Shown here piece after piece: positions 47,839-55,455 of a stretch of DNA of 64,000 nt. The stretch's first letter is position 1. The number at the start of each line of letters is the position of its first letter. Location: positions 1 through 64,000 of the forward strand of contig NZ_JABJVV010000001.1 in NCBI RefSeq assembly GCF_013155545.1, read 5' to 3'. Made by a program: the position numbers and the translations under genes. Below the pieces are notes generated by a model. That model did no database searches. It was not told the DNA's origin and saw only the letters and a list, made by a program, of their open reading frames with translations. The stretch comes from Caenimonas soli. Lineage in GTDB: Bacteria; Pseudomonadota; Gammaproteobacteria; Burkholderiales; Burkholderiaceae_C.

Positions 47839-48648
47839 ATGCGAACGCACTGGTTGATGGCAGGGATACTTGGACTGCTTCTTACGGGCTGCGCGGGCAT
47901 CCACACTGCGCCTGCTCCGGAAGCACGACAAGCCCTGGCCCCAACCGGAAAACTTCGAGTTGGGCTGTATCTGGGAAATCCCTTGTCCGTGGTGCGGGAC
48001 TCCGCATCGGGTGAAATGAAAGGGGTGGGATTTGACCTGGGAAAAGAGTTGGCCCGACGCATGGCAGTTCCGTTTGAGCCGGTCGTGTACCCATCGGTCG
48101 CAGCCCTCGTCGGCAGCGCCAAATCCGGCGGTTGGGACGTCGCCTCTATTGCATTAAGTCCTGCGCGAGCGAAGGACATGGATTTCACCGCGCCGCACCT
48201 GGAAGTCGAATTAGGCTACCTCATCCCTGGCAGTTCTTCCATCGCAACCGCGGCTGATGTGGATCGGCCTGGCATTCGAGTTGCCATGCAGGAGAAGGGC
48301 CTTGCGGACACCTTGCTTTCTCCCACACTGAAAAATGCCGTGGTGGTTCGAGCATCAAGCATCGCTGGCACGTTGGAGATTGTGAGATCCGGGAGAGCAG
48401 ACGTATTTGCCGGCAACAAGCCAAGCTTGTTCGAAATATCGGATCAGATGCCCGGTTTTCGAGTTCTCGACGGTCGGTTTGCTACCGATCCGGTGGCCAT
48501 GGCCATCCCGAAGGGTCGGGAGCTCGCAATGGCCTATGCACGAAAATTCGTTGAGGACGCGAAGTCGGAGGGGCTGGTCAAAGCCGCGCTCGAGAGGGCC
48601 GGAATACGCGGCGCGGTTGTGGCCGCACCGAACCCAGCTCAGCGATGA
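47839..48648 (+). CDS. Solute-binding lipoprotein, amino-acid (family 3) type
   Basis: A 269-residue periplasmic binding protein with lipobox LLLTGC (Cys18). The mature part follows the family 3 solute-binding pattern: KLRVGLYLGNPLSVV, GVGFDLGKELARRMAVPFEPVVYPS, WDVASIALSPARAKDMDFTAPHLEVELGYLIP, and a second lobe ending FVEDAKSEGLVKAALERAG. No permease or ATPase gene is adjacent, so it may be a sensor or orphan receptor. A GGAG lies before ATG 47839. Three 60-base stretches counted by hand (48001, 48301, 48361) total 99/180 G+C (55%) against 39/60 in the next gene, suggesting transfer. Confidence 0.85.
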   Translation: MRTHWLMAGILGLLLTGCAGIHTAPAPEARQALAPTGKLRVGLYLGNPLSVVRDSASGEMKGVGFDLGKELARRMAVPFEPVVYPSVAALVGSAKSGGWDVASIALSPARAKDMDFTAPHLEVELGYLIPGSSSIATAADVDRPGIRVAMQEKGLADTLLSPTLKNAVVVRASSIAGTLEIVRSGRADVFAGNKPSLFEISDQMPGFRVLDGRFATDPVAMAIPKGRELAMAYARKFVEDAKSEGLVKAALERAGIRGAVVAAPNPAQR

Positions 48649-49115
48649 ACCGCGTAGCACTACTCCTGCTCTCCCACGCTGCGGTAGCCCTTGTCGGCTT
48701 CGCGGCGGGCATCTACGTCTTGCCGATCCTGACTGCGCCTTCTTCGCCAGAGGCGTCCGCGTTGCGCTCCACCGCCGAGCGGGCCGCATACAAGGGCGAG
48801 TTCCGGCGCAACCTCAAAGACAGCGACCCGCTGCACTGGGGCGAGGGAGCTGTCAGCATCGGGCGCGAGGCGATTTCGCTTCAAGGGAGAATCGCGCCTG
48901 GGCCCGACTACAAGCTGTACCTCTCGCCCCAGTTCGTCGAGACCGAGGCCGACTTCATGCGCCTCAAGCCCCAGATGGTTCGGGTGGGTGATGTGAAGAC
49001 TTTCGACAACTTCATAGTCCCGGTGCCTGCCAATGTCGACCCGGGCAAGTTCACGACGGTCATCGTCTGGTGTGAGTCGTTCAGCCAGTTCATCACTGCC
49101 GCCCAGTACAAGTAA
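48645..49115 (+). CDS. DM13-domain protein
   Basis: A 156-residue protein with an N-terminal signal anchor (about 5-30) and a DM13 domain (about 65-156), recognised from GEGAVSIGREAISLQGRIAPGPDYKLYLSP, the VGDVKTFDNFIVPVPANVDPGKFTTVIVWCESFSQFITAAQYK pattern and the single conserved Cys in VIVWC. DM13 domains are thought to take part in redox or electron transfer; the evidence is mostly computational. Its start overlaps the stop of the binding-protein gene (ATGA). G+C is higher than in that gene. Confidence 0.85.
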   Translation: MNRVALLLLSHAAVALVGFAAGIYVLPILTAPSSPEASALRSTAERAAYKGEFRRNLKDSDPLHWGEGAVSIGREAISLQGRIAPGPDYKLYLSPQFVETEADFMRLKPQMVRVGDVKTFDNFIVPVPANVDPGKFTTVIVWCESFSQFITAAQYK

Positions 49116-49129
49116 CATGCAGCGGCAAG

Positions 49130-49615
49130 ATGAATGAGTCGCGGATCGTCGTCAGTCTTGGGGATCAAACCCTCTGCCTTTACCGGCAGAACGAAGTCGC
49201 GCGCCGCTATCGCATCTCCACAGCCAAGAACGGCCCCGGCGAGCAGCAGGGCACCGGCTGCACGCCCCGCGGCCTTCACGTCATCCGCGCCAAGATAGGG
49301 GCGGGCCAACCGGAGGGCGCCGTGTTCGTCGGCCGGCGGCCCACGGGGGAGATCTATTCCGACGATCTGGCCCAGGCCAATCCCCAGCGAGACTGGATCC
49401 TGACCCGCATCCTTTGGCTGTGCGGCCGCGAGCCGGGGAAGAACCGGTTCGGCCCTGTCGATACCATGCGCAGATACATCTACATCCACGGCTGCCCGGA
49501 CAATGCGCCCATGGGTGTTGCTCTGTCTCATGGGTGCGTGCGAATGAAGAACCGCGAGATTGTCGATCTGTTCGATCTGGTCGAGACCGGCACCGAGGTT
49601 TTGATCCAGGAATGA
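49130..49615 (+). CDS. L,D-transpeptidase (YkuD domain)
   Basis: A 161-residue protein that consists almost entirely of a YkuD catalytic domain. The active-site motif is complete: His120 in YIYIHGCPDN, and Ser133-His-Gly-Cys136 in SHGCVRMKNREIVDLFD. Such enzymes make 3-3 peptidoglycan cross-links or attach proteins to peptidoglycan. No signal peptide is visible (it starts MNESRIVVSLGDQTLCLYR), which is unusual for an enzyme acting in the periplasm. Either export uses another route or the start is further upstream within the short 14-base gap. DUF2784 follows after three bases. Confidence 0.88.
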   Translation: MNESRIVVSLGDQTLCLYRQNEVARRYRISTAKNGPGEQQGTGCTPRGLHVIRAKIGAGQPEGAVFVGRRPTGEIYSDDLAQANPQRDWILTRILWLCGREPGKNRFGPVDTMRRYIYIHGCPDNAPMGVALSHGCVRMKNREIVDLFDLVETGTEVLIQE

Positions 49616-49618
49616 CCG

Positions 49619-50017
49619 ATGCCATACCAGCAACTCGCCGATGCCGTGCTCGCGCTGCACGTCGCCGTGGTGCTGTTCGTGGTGGCCGGACTGGTGCTGG
49701 TGATTGCGGGCAACTTGCGCGGCTGGCGCTGGGTTAACCAGCTCTGGTTTCGCCTGGCCCACCTGGGCGCCATTGCAGTGGTCGTGGCCGAGACCTGGTT
49801 TGCCATCACGTGCCCGCTCACCACGCTGGAGATGTGGCTGCGCGCCAAAGGCGCCGGGCTCACCTACAGCGGCAGTTTCATCGAGCATTGGCTGCAGCGC
49901 TTGCTCTACTACGACGCGCCGGCCTGGGTCTTCACACTGGTTTATTCGCTGTTCGGCCTGCTCGTGCTGGCCACCTGGTGGTACTTTCCGCCGGGTGCGG
50001 GAAGGTCGCGTCGATGA
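49619..50017 (+). CDS. DUF2784 four-helix membrane protein
   Basis: A 132-residue inner-membrane protein with four predicted spans (about 8-30, 43-62, 82-95 with ITCPLTTLEMWLR loop, and 105-124). The sequence LADAVLALHVAVVLFVVAGLVL, the CPLTTLE motif and the YxGSFIEHWLQRLLYYDAP loop identify DUF2784. Function is unknown. The stop overlaps the start of the hydrolase gene (ATGA at 50014), so these two are translationally coupled. Confidence 0.87.
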   Translation: MPYQQLADAVLALHVAVVLFVVAGLVLVIAGNLRGWRWVNQLWFRLAHLGAIAVVVAETWFAITCPLTTLEMWLRAKGAGLTYSGSFIEHWLQRLLYYDAPAWVFTLVYSLFGLLVLATWWYFPPGAGRSRR

Positions 50018-50775
50018 TGCGAGGCACGGTCGTCGTCGTGGCCCTTGCCGCCTTCGTGTACCTGGCTGCCTGCGCGGCGCTGTTCTTCTTCCAGCGTTCG
50101 CTGATCTACTTTCCGCAGCCAAGCTTGCTCGGCAGTTCCTCGCAAATCCAGCTGCCCGTCCATGGCGCCGAACTGCGGGTTTCGGTGCGGCCCCGCGCGG
50201 GCCCCGACGCCTTGATCTATTTCGGCGGCAATGCGGAGGATGTCTCAGCCAGCCTGCCATCGCTCGCGACCGCGTTTCCCGATCACGCGCTTTTCCTGAT
50301 GCACTACCGAGGCTACGGCGGCAGCTCGGGCGCTCCGTCCGAGCCGGCGCTGCAAGACGATGCCCTGAAACTGTTCGACAAGATTCATGCGGACCACCCC
50401 AATGTCGTGGTGGTGGGCCGCAGCCTGGGGACGGGCATCGCCATCCGGCTGGCGGCCCAGCGGCCGGTGTCACGCCTGGTACTGGTCACGCCGTACGACA
50501 GCCTGCAGGACCTTGCGGCGGCGCAGTTCCCGATCTTCCCGGTGCGCTGGCTGCTCTACGACAAATACGAATCCGGCCGTTACGCGCCGCTGGTCACTGC
50601 GCCCACCACCATCGTTGCGGCCGAGCACGATGAGGTGATCCCGAGGTGGAGCACCAACCAGCTTCACGCCCGGTTCGCGCAGGGCGTTGCGCGGTTCGTC
50701 ATCCTGCCCGGCACCGGACACAACACGATTTCGATGAACCCGGTCTACCTGGACATCGTGCGCGGCGCCCGATGA
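50014..50775 (+). CDS. Membrane-anchored alpha/beta hydrolase
   Basis: A 253-residue alpha/beta hydrolase resembling the BEM46/YfhR group. An N-terminal anchor (about 5-26) precedes the FQRSLIYFPQPS entry motif typical of that group. The oxyanion region is FGGNAEDVS, the nucleophile Ser137 lies in the elbow GRSLG, the acid is probably in AAEHDEVIP, and the catalytic His is in GTGHN. The substrate is unknown. It has two consecutive Met codons (50014/50017). It converges with the chromate transporter genes, 13 bases apart. Confidence 0.87.
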   Translation: MMRGTVVVVALAAFVYLAACAALFFFQRSLIYFPQPSLLGSSSQIQLPVHGAELRVSVRPRAGPDALIYFGGNAEDVSASLPSLATAFPDHALFLMHYRGYGGSSGAPSEPALQDDALKLFDKIHADHPNVVVVGRSLGTGIAIRLAAQRPVSRLVLVTPYDSLQDLAAAQFPIFPVRWLLYDKYESGRYAPLVTAPTTIVAAEHDEVIPRWSTNQLHARFAQGVARFVILPGTGHNTISMNPVYLDIVRGAR

Positions 50776-50788
50776 ACCCGGGGGCGCC

Positions 50789-51361
50789 TCACACCCAGCC
50801 CATCCACCCCAACACGGCGCCGGCGCCCAGCAGCCAGAGCAAATGCACCTTGGTGCGCCAGACCACGATGGCCGTGACGATGGCCACCGCCCAGATCGGC
50901 CAGTCGCGCACCGCGTAGTTGCTGCCGGTGGCGAGAATCCAGCCGGTGGCGATCAGCAGCGCGATGACGATGGGCGCCATGCCTTGCTTGAAGGCCCGCA
51001 CCGCGCGCAACTCGCGGTTCTCGTGGCCCCAGCGGGCGGCCAGGTAGGTGAGGGTGGTGCTGGGGATCATGATGCCGACCATCGTGACGGCCAGGCCGAG
51101 AAACGCCGTGGGCAGGCCGCCGGCATTCAGGCCCACGTTCCAGCCCAGCAGGCCGACAAACAGCACGTTGGGGCCGGGGGCAGCCTGGGCGATCGCGATC
51201 GAGGCGCTGAACTGCGGATCTGTCAGCCAGCCTTGGCGATCCACCAGGTAGCGATGCATGTCGGGCGCCGTGGTGATGGCGCCGCCCACCGACAACAGCG
51301 ACAGCGAAAGATAGTGAACGAAGAGGGACAGCCAGTCGGCGCCGGTCATGGTGATCGTCAT
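50789..51361 (-). CDS. Chromate transporter, second half-size subunit
   Basis: A 190-residue CHR-family membrane protein with about five or six spans. The family signature QAAPGPNVLFVGLLGWNVG follows FVHYLSLSLLSVGGAITTAPDMHRYLVDRQGWLT. Half-size CHR proteins work as pairs, and the partner is the overlapping upstream gene. The transported ion is chromate or sulfate-like by family; specificity cannot be read. ATG 51361 overlaps the upstream stop by four bases. Confidence 0.88.
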   Translation of the reverse strand: MTITMTGADWLSLFVHYLSLSLLSVGGAITTAPDMHRYLVDRQGWLTDPQFSASIAIAQAAPGPNVLFVGLLGWNVGLNAGGLPTAFLGLAVTMVGIMIPSTTLTYLAARWGHENRELRAVRAFKQGMAPIVIALLIATGWILATGSNYAVRDWPIWAVAIVTAIVVWRTKVHLLWLLGAGAVLGWMGWV

Positions 51362-51963
51362 GCGCCGGTCTTTCCCATCTTGCGGTAGGTCATGGCGCAG
51401 GCCAGGCCACCCAGGCCGAGCAGCACATACACCAACGGCCATCGCAGCAGCGCGATGGCCACGAACGAGGCGATGCCGAACACGATGCACACCGGCACGC
51501 CCATCGGATGTTTTTTGATCGCGGTGGACAGTTTGAGGCCGGTCGCCGTGATGAGGCCGGCAGCCACCGCGCCCATGCCGCGCAGCGCGCCGGCGACTTC
51601 AGGCTTGTCCGCAAACTGGCCATAGACCAGCGCCAGGCCCAGCACCACGATTAGGGGAACGGTCAGCATGCCGGCCAGTGCCGTCATGGCGCCGCGCAGC
51701 CCGAAGTAGCGGTCGCCGATCATCAGCGACAGGTTGACCACATTGGGGCCCGGCATGATCTGGGCCACGGCCCAGTCCTCCACGAACTCCTCGCGCGTCA
51801 TCCAGCGCTTCTTTTCCACCAGTTCGCGCTGCACGACGGCGAGCACGCCGCCAAAGCCTTGCAGGGCCAGGATGGTGAACGAAAAAAACAGGTCGGAAAG
51901 GGAATTGGGCTGAGGCCGCTTCTCGATTGACGCATCGGCGGGCGCCTCGGGCGATAAACTCAT
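51358..51963 (-). CDS. Chromate transporter, first half-size subunit
   Basis: A 201-residue CHR-family membrane protein with the motifs FFSFTILALQGFGGVLAVVQRELVEKKRWMTREEFVE and AQIMPGPNVVNLSLMIGDRYFGLRGA. Together with the overlapping downstream gene it corresponds to one full-length ChrA divided in two, a standard short-chain CHR arrangement rather than a broken gene. The N-terminal 20 residues are hydrophilic. It starts eight bases beyond the stop of the DMT transporter gene, which lies upstream in the same direction. Confidence 0.88.
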   Translation of the reverse strand: MSLSPEAPADASIEKRPQPNSLSDLFFSFTILALQGFGGVLAVVQRELVEKKRWMTREEFVEDWAVAQIMPGPNVVNLSLMIGDRYFGLRGAMTALAGMLTVPLIVVLGLALVYGQFADKPEVAGALRGMGAVAAGLITATGLKLSTAIKKHPMGVPVCIVFGIASFVAIALLRWPLVYVLLGLGGLACAMTYRKMGKTGA

Positions 51964-51970
51964 GAGCCCA

Positions 51971-52837
51971 TTATCGCGCCGGTGTCGGCCGAGTTGCCAG
52001 CCATAGCCCGGCTGCGACCAGTGCCAGCGCGCCGAGGTCAGCGGAATGCAAGCCTTCTCCGAGCAGCGCCCATCCCAGCAGCGCTGCCGTCACGGGGTTG
52101 AGAGCCAGGAACACCGTCACCCGCGTCGGGGACTCGTGCTTGAGCGCGAAGAGCCACCAAAAATAGCCGACGCCGCTGGAAACGCCGATGAAAACAATCG
52201 CCGCCCAGGCCTGGCCGCTGAACGTGGGCACACGGGCGGGCCATTGCTCGCCCAGCGCCACCACCGCCAGGAACAGCACCGAGGACAGCATGGCGAATGC
52301 CGACACGGGCACGGTGGGGTAGCGCTGCAGGTAGGGGCGATACAGCACGGTGCACAGCGCGCCAATGGCGGCCGAGGCCGCCACTGCCAACTCTCCCCAC
52401 CAATGCCCGGCATGGCTCGCACCCACCTTGGAGGCGAGCGCCATGGCCACGCCCGCGATCGAGATCAGGACGCCCAGCGCAAGCATCCAGCTGATGCGTT
52501 CCCGGCCCAATGCGGCAGAGAGCAGCAGTGTCAGCAAGGGGAACAGGCTGAAAATCAGCGCCGCCTGGGCTGCGCCAACGTGTTGCAGGCCGAAGTTCAA
52601 GAGGGCGATGAGCACGCCGAACTGCCCAATGCCCAGCGCCGCCATGGCCCACAGGTCGCGGCCACGCATGCGCGGCAAGCCGCTCCAGGCGAACGGCAGC
52701 AGGCAGCAAAAACCGATGGCGTAGCGCAGCATCGCCAGCGTCAGCGGTGGCACTTCCGCCACTGCGAAACGCGAAGCTACGATGCCCGCGCCCACCAGCA
52801 CGCTGGCGCCGGCAGCGGCGACGAGGGCGCGGTTTAT
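51971..52837 (-). CDS. DMT-family (EamA) exporter, apparent ATA start
   Basis: A ten-span drug/metabolite transporter with two EamA repeats (about 1-130 and 145-285). The best homology-based start reads INRALVAAAGASVLVGAGIVASRF, where family members begin MNRAL. Here the codon is ATA (52835-52837), overlapping the upstream TAA as ATAA, with GGGAG eight bases before it. The first conventional start is GTG at 52801, which removes 12 residues of the first membrane span and has no ribosome site. I annotate the ATA start, with the reservation that a sequencing error (ATG) or the GTG start would also explain it. Length is 288 residues from ATA. Confidence 0.8.
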   Translation of the reverse strand: MNRALVAAAGASVLVGAGIVASRFAVAEVPPLTLAMLRYAIGFCCLLPFAWSGLPRMRGRDLWAMAALGIGQFGVLIALLNFGLQHVGAAQAALIFSLFPLLTLLLSAALGRERISWMLALGVLISIAGVAMALASKVGASHAGHWWGELAVAASAAIGALCTVLYRPYLQRYPTVPVSAFAMLSSVLFLAVVALGEQWPARVPTFSGQAWAAIVFIGVSSGVGYFWWLFALKHESPTRVTVFLALNPVTAALLGWALLGEGLHSADLGALALVAAGLWLATRPTPAR

Positions 52838-53793
52838 AGCTTCAACTCCCAGATCTCGCTGATCAGGTCCTGAGCGTAGGCATGGAAAGGTTCGCTCTGG
52901 ACGAGCTTGAAGCCACGCGACTTGTAGATGGCGCGCGCCGCCTCCAGGTGCCCGTTGGTCCACAGCGTCATCTTGCGATAGCCCTTGCTGCGCGCAAAGG
53001 CGATGCATTCGTCGGTGAGCCGCCCGCCCAGCCCGTGGCCGCGTGCGCCGGGCGTGAGGATCAACAGACGCAGTTGCGCGACGGTGGCGGACTTACGTAC
53101 CACGAAGACCGAGCCGACCCGCTCGCCATCGATCTCCGCGATCCAGCCCTTTTCCCAGGCGGGGTCGAAGTTCCTGATGAACTTGGCGGCGACATCGGCC
53201 ACCAGCGCCTCGAATTCGTTAGTGAACCGATATTCGCGCGAGTAGATCTCGCCGTGCTGCATCACCACCCAGCCCATGTCGCCCGGGCGCGGATCGCGCA
53301 GCACCACGGTGCGGGTTGCGGTGGCGGGTTTGTGCGAGGCGTCAAGCAGCTGCTGGACCGTGTCCATCGCGGCGATCAGTTTGTCGCGTTCGGGGGCGGA
53401 CAACTCGGCCAACAGAGCTGCCGCTTCGTCGCGCGACTTTTGCTGCAAGGGCGCAAAGGCTTCATGGCCGGCCTCGGTGAGCTTGAGCAGGCTCTGCCGC
53501 GCATCGGCCGGGGAGGGCGCGCGGGCGAGCCAGCCGCGGGTCTCGAAGCGGCGCAGGATGCGGCTGAGGTAGCCGGCGTCCAGCGCCAGGTCACGGCCCA
53601 GTTCCGTCGCCGTGGGCTGGTCGCGGTGCGCCAGTTCGTACAGCACGCGAACCTCGGTCAGCGACAGTTCGCTGCCGAGATAGGGGTCGAGCACGCCAAT
53701 GCGCTGGGTGTAGAAGCGGTTGAAGCCGCGCACGGCCTTGACCTGGGCCGGCTCGACCACGGAAGCGGTGGGGGGCATACCTGACATCGTCAT
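52834..53793 (-). CDS. MarR-type regulator fused to GNAT acetyltransferase
   Basis: A 319-residue two-domain protein. Residues about 18-150 are a MarR winged helix (FNRFYTQRIGVLDPYLGSELSLTEVRVLYELAHR, LGRDLALDAGYLSRILRRFETRGWLAR). Residues about 165-318 are a GNAT acetyltransferase with the acetyl-CoA loop LTPGARGHGLGGRLTDECIAFARSKGYRKMTLWTN. This fusion is common in proteobacteria, but the small molecule acetylated is usually unknown. Three in-frame Met codons (53793, 53787, 53778) compete as start, and none has a strong ribosome site. It is divergent from the sulfite dehydrogenase pair, with an inverted repeat in between that it may bind. Confidence 0.88.
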   Translation of the reverse strand: MTMSGMPPTASVVEPAQVKAVRGFNRFYTQRIGVLDPYLGSELSLTEVRVLYELAHRDQPTATELGRDLALDAGYLSRILRRFETRGWLARAPSPADARQSLLKLTEAGHEAFAPLQQKSRDEAAALLAELSAPERDKLIAAMDTVQQLLDASHKPATATRTVVLRDPRPGDMGWVVMQHGEIYSREYRFTNEFEALVADVAAKFIRNFDPAWEKGWIAEIDGERVGSVFVVRKSATVAQLRLLILTPGARGHGLGGRLTDECIAFARSKGYRKMTLWTNGHLEAARAIYKSRGFKLVQSEPFHAYAQDLISEIWELKL

Positions 53794-53800
53794 GCAATTG

Positions 53801-53815
53801 CTTGCCGTCGTCAAG
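53801..53815. promoter_or_regulatory. Candidate operator (quasi-palindrome) between MarR-GNAT and sorA-like genes
   Basis: CTTGCCGTCGTCAAG is an imperfect 15-base palindrome (reverse complement CTTGACGACGGCAAG), and the neighbouring GCAATTGC at 53794-53801 is a perfect 8-base palindrome. They sit 8 bases or less from the MarR-GNAT start, the usual position of an autoregulatory MarR operator. Confidence 0.4.
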
Positions 53816-53889
53816 TAATTAGCATTCCCCCCAATGACAACGCACTTCGATTGGCTTATGCTGGATTTGCAAACATAGCTGGAGGCAAC

Positions 53890-55113
53890 ATGAGCACTTC
53901 GCCCATCAATCTCACCCGCCGCCACCTCCTGGCCACCGGCGCCGGCGCTCTGGCCACTGCCGGCCTGGCACCAGTGACGACTCAAGCGCAAGCGCAAACA
54001 CCGGCGGCGACACCGCCTGGCGCCAAGCCGCTTCCGGCCTACGTGAGCTGGAAGAATGCCGAGCTCCTCATCCAGCACACCGCCACGACCATAGAAACCA
54101 AGCGCAGTGCGTTCGGCACCAGCGTGATCACGCCCAACGATCGGCTGTACATTCGCAACAACCTGCCGGCTCCGGACGTGGCCATCGTCGCCGACCGCGA
54201 TGCCTGGGCGCTCGCCGTCGAGGGAGTGCGCGGGCCGCGCATACTCACCGTCGCCGAGCTCAAGGCAATGGGCATCGAAACCATGGCCACGGTGCTTCAA
54301 TGCTCGGGCAATGGGCGCGGCTACTTCGCCGGCAAGCCCAGCGGCACCAAATGGCAGGTGGGCGCGGCCGGCTGTGTCATCTGGAGCGGCGTGCCGGTGC
54401 GCACCGTCGTGGCCGCGCTCGGCGGTCTTGCCGACGGCGCGCGCTTCATGACGGGAACCGGCGGCGAGAAGCTGCCCGATGGGCTGGACCCCAAGAGCGT
54501 GATGGTGGAGCGTTCGGTTCCGCTGAAGACGATGGAAGATGCCTTGCTCGCCTGGGAAATGAACGGCGAGCCACTGCCCCACGCGCACGGCGGGCCGTTG
54601 CGCCTGATCGTGCCGGGCTACAGCGGCGTCAACAACATCAAGTATGTCAAGCGGCTTGCGTTCACGGCCCAGGAAACCGACGCGGCCATCCAGAAGACTG
54701 GCTATCGCATGTCGCCGCCGGGGCAGAAGGGCGAACCGAGCCATCCCGCGGTTTGGGAGATGGATGCCAAGTCGTGGATCAACGGGCCTGCGCCCGAAGC
54801 GGGCCCGCTCAAGGCCGGCTGGGTACAGATCCACGGCGTGGCCATGGGCGGCATGCAGGCCGTGCGCCGCGTGGACGTTTCCACTGATGGTGGTCAGACC
54901 TGGCGCGAGGCGCGGCTGGTCGGCCCCGACCTGGGCCGCTTCGCCTGGCGCCAATTCGTGCTGCCGGTGAAGCTGGAGCCTGGCAACTACGTGCTGGCTT
55001 CGCGCGTGCAGGACGTCAAGTTCAGCTGGCAGGCCGAGACCACGCCGGAAAACGCAGGTGGCTATCTCAATAGCGGCTGGCGCGCCCACGCATTGCCCGT
55101 CACAGTGGCCTGA
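53890..55113 (+). CDS. Sulfite dehydrogenase molybdenum subunit (SorA/SoxC-like)
   Basis: A 407-residue sulfite-oxidase-family protein. A Tat signal (TRRHLLATGAGALATAGLAP, Arg10-Arg11) exports it folded with its molybdopterin. The molybdenum-ligating Cys138 lies in LQCSGNGRG, followed by PVRTVVAALGG and a C-terminal Mo-co dimerisation domain (about 290-405; WVQIHGVAMGGMQAVRRVDVSTDGGQTWREA). It should oxidise sulfite to sulfate and pass electrons to the cytochrome encoded two bases downstream. GGAGG lies just before ATG 53890. Its first spacer is longer than in chicken-type enzymes, as in SorA/SoxC. Confidence 0.88.
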   Translation: MSTSPINLTRRHLLATGAGALATAGLAPVTTQAQAQTPAATPPGAKPLPAYVSWKNAELLIQHTATTIETKRSAFGTSVITPNDRLYIRNNLPAPDVAIVADRDAWALAVEGVRGPRILTVAELKAMGIETMATVLQCSGNGRGYFAGKPSGTKWQVGAAGCVIWSGVPVRTVVAALGGLADGARFMTGTGGEKLPDGLDPKSVMVERSVPLKTMEDALLAWEMNGEPLPHAHGGPLRLIVPGYSGVNNIKYVKRLAFTAQETDAAIQKTGYRMSPPGQKGEPSHPAVWEMDAKSWINGPAPEAGPLKAGWVQIHGVAMGGMQAVRRVDVSTDGGQTWREARLVGPDLGRFAWRQFVLPVKLEPGNYVLASRVQDVKFSWQAETTPENAGGYLNSGWRAHALPVTVA

Positions 55114-55115
55114 CG

Positions 55116-55427
55116 ATGCGGATGTTTTGGCGCGCAGCCCTGCTGCTGTCGCTGGTTGCGGCCGCTTCGGCCAGCATGGCTGCCGAGGAAGAGGGCAAGC
55201 GCCTGTTCATGGGCGGCGCCTCGCCCGCCTGCATGCTGTGCCACGCGCTCAAGGATGCGGGGGCGGAGGGCGCGGTGGGCCCTTCGCTGGACGAACTCAA
55301 ACCCGATGCGGCGCGCGTGGTGAAGGCACTGAAGAACGGCATCGGACAGATGCCCGCCTATCCGCAGCTCACGGAAGCGCAGATCCAGGCGCTGGCGCGC
55401 TACGTCGAGCAGGCAACCAGGAAGTAG
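55116..55427 (+). CDS. Monohaem c-type cytochrome (SorB-like)
   Basis: A 103-residue periplasmic cytochrome. The signal peptide covers about residues 1-22 (ending ASASMAA). The haem site is Cys39-Met-Leu-Cys42-His43, and a distal Met ligand is likely in GIGQMPAYPQLT. Position immediately after the molybdenum subunit argues that it is the electron acceptor of a SorAB-type sulfite dehydrogenase. It is convergent with the fatty-acid oxidation gene 28 bases downstream, with no clear terminator between. Confidence 0.9.
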   Translation: MRMFWRAALLLSLVAAASASMAAEEEGKRLFMGGASPACMLCHALKDAGAEGAVGPSLDELKPDAARVVKALKNGIGQMPAYPQLTEAQIQALARYVEQATRK

Positions 55428-55455
55428 CCGCCGCTAGGCGTCGTTTGTAAACTGG

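Noticed and set aside
45493-47931. Open frame of about 812 codons opposite the hybrid histidine kinase
   Set aside because: It is a mirror of a gene with complete kinase, receiver and HPt motifs. The antisense product shows no domain or plausible start.
50789-51963. Chromate transporter as a frameshifted single gene
   Set aside because: Both halves have their own start, the ATGA overlap is clean, and half-size CHR pairs are a normal family arrangement.
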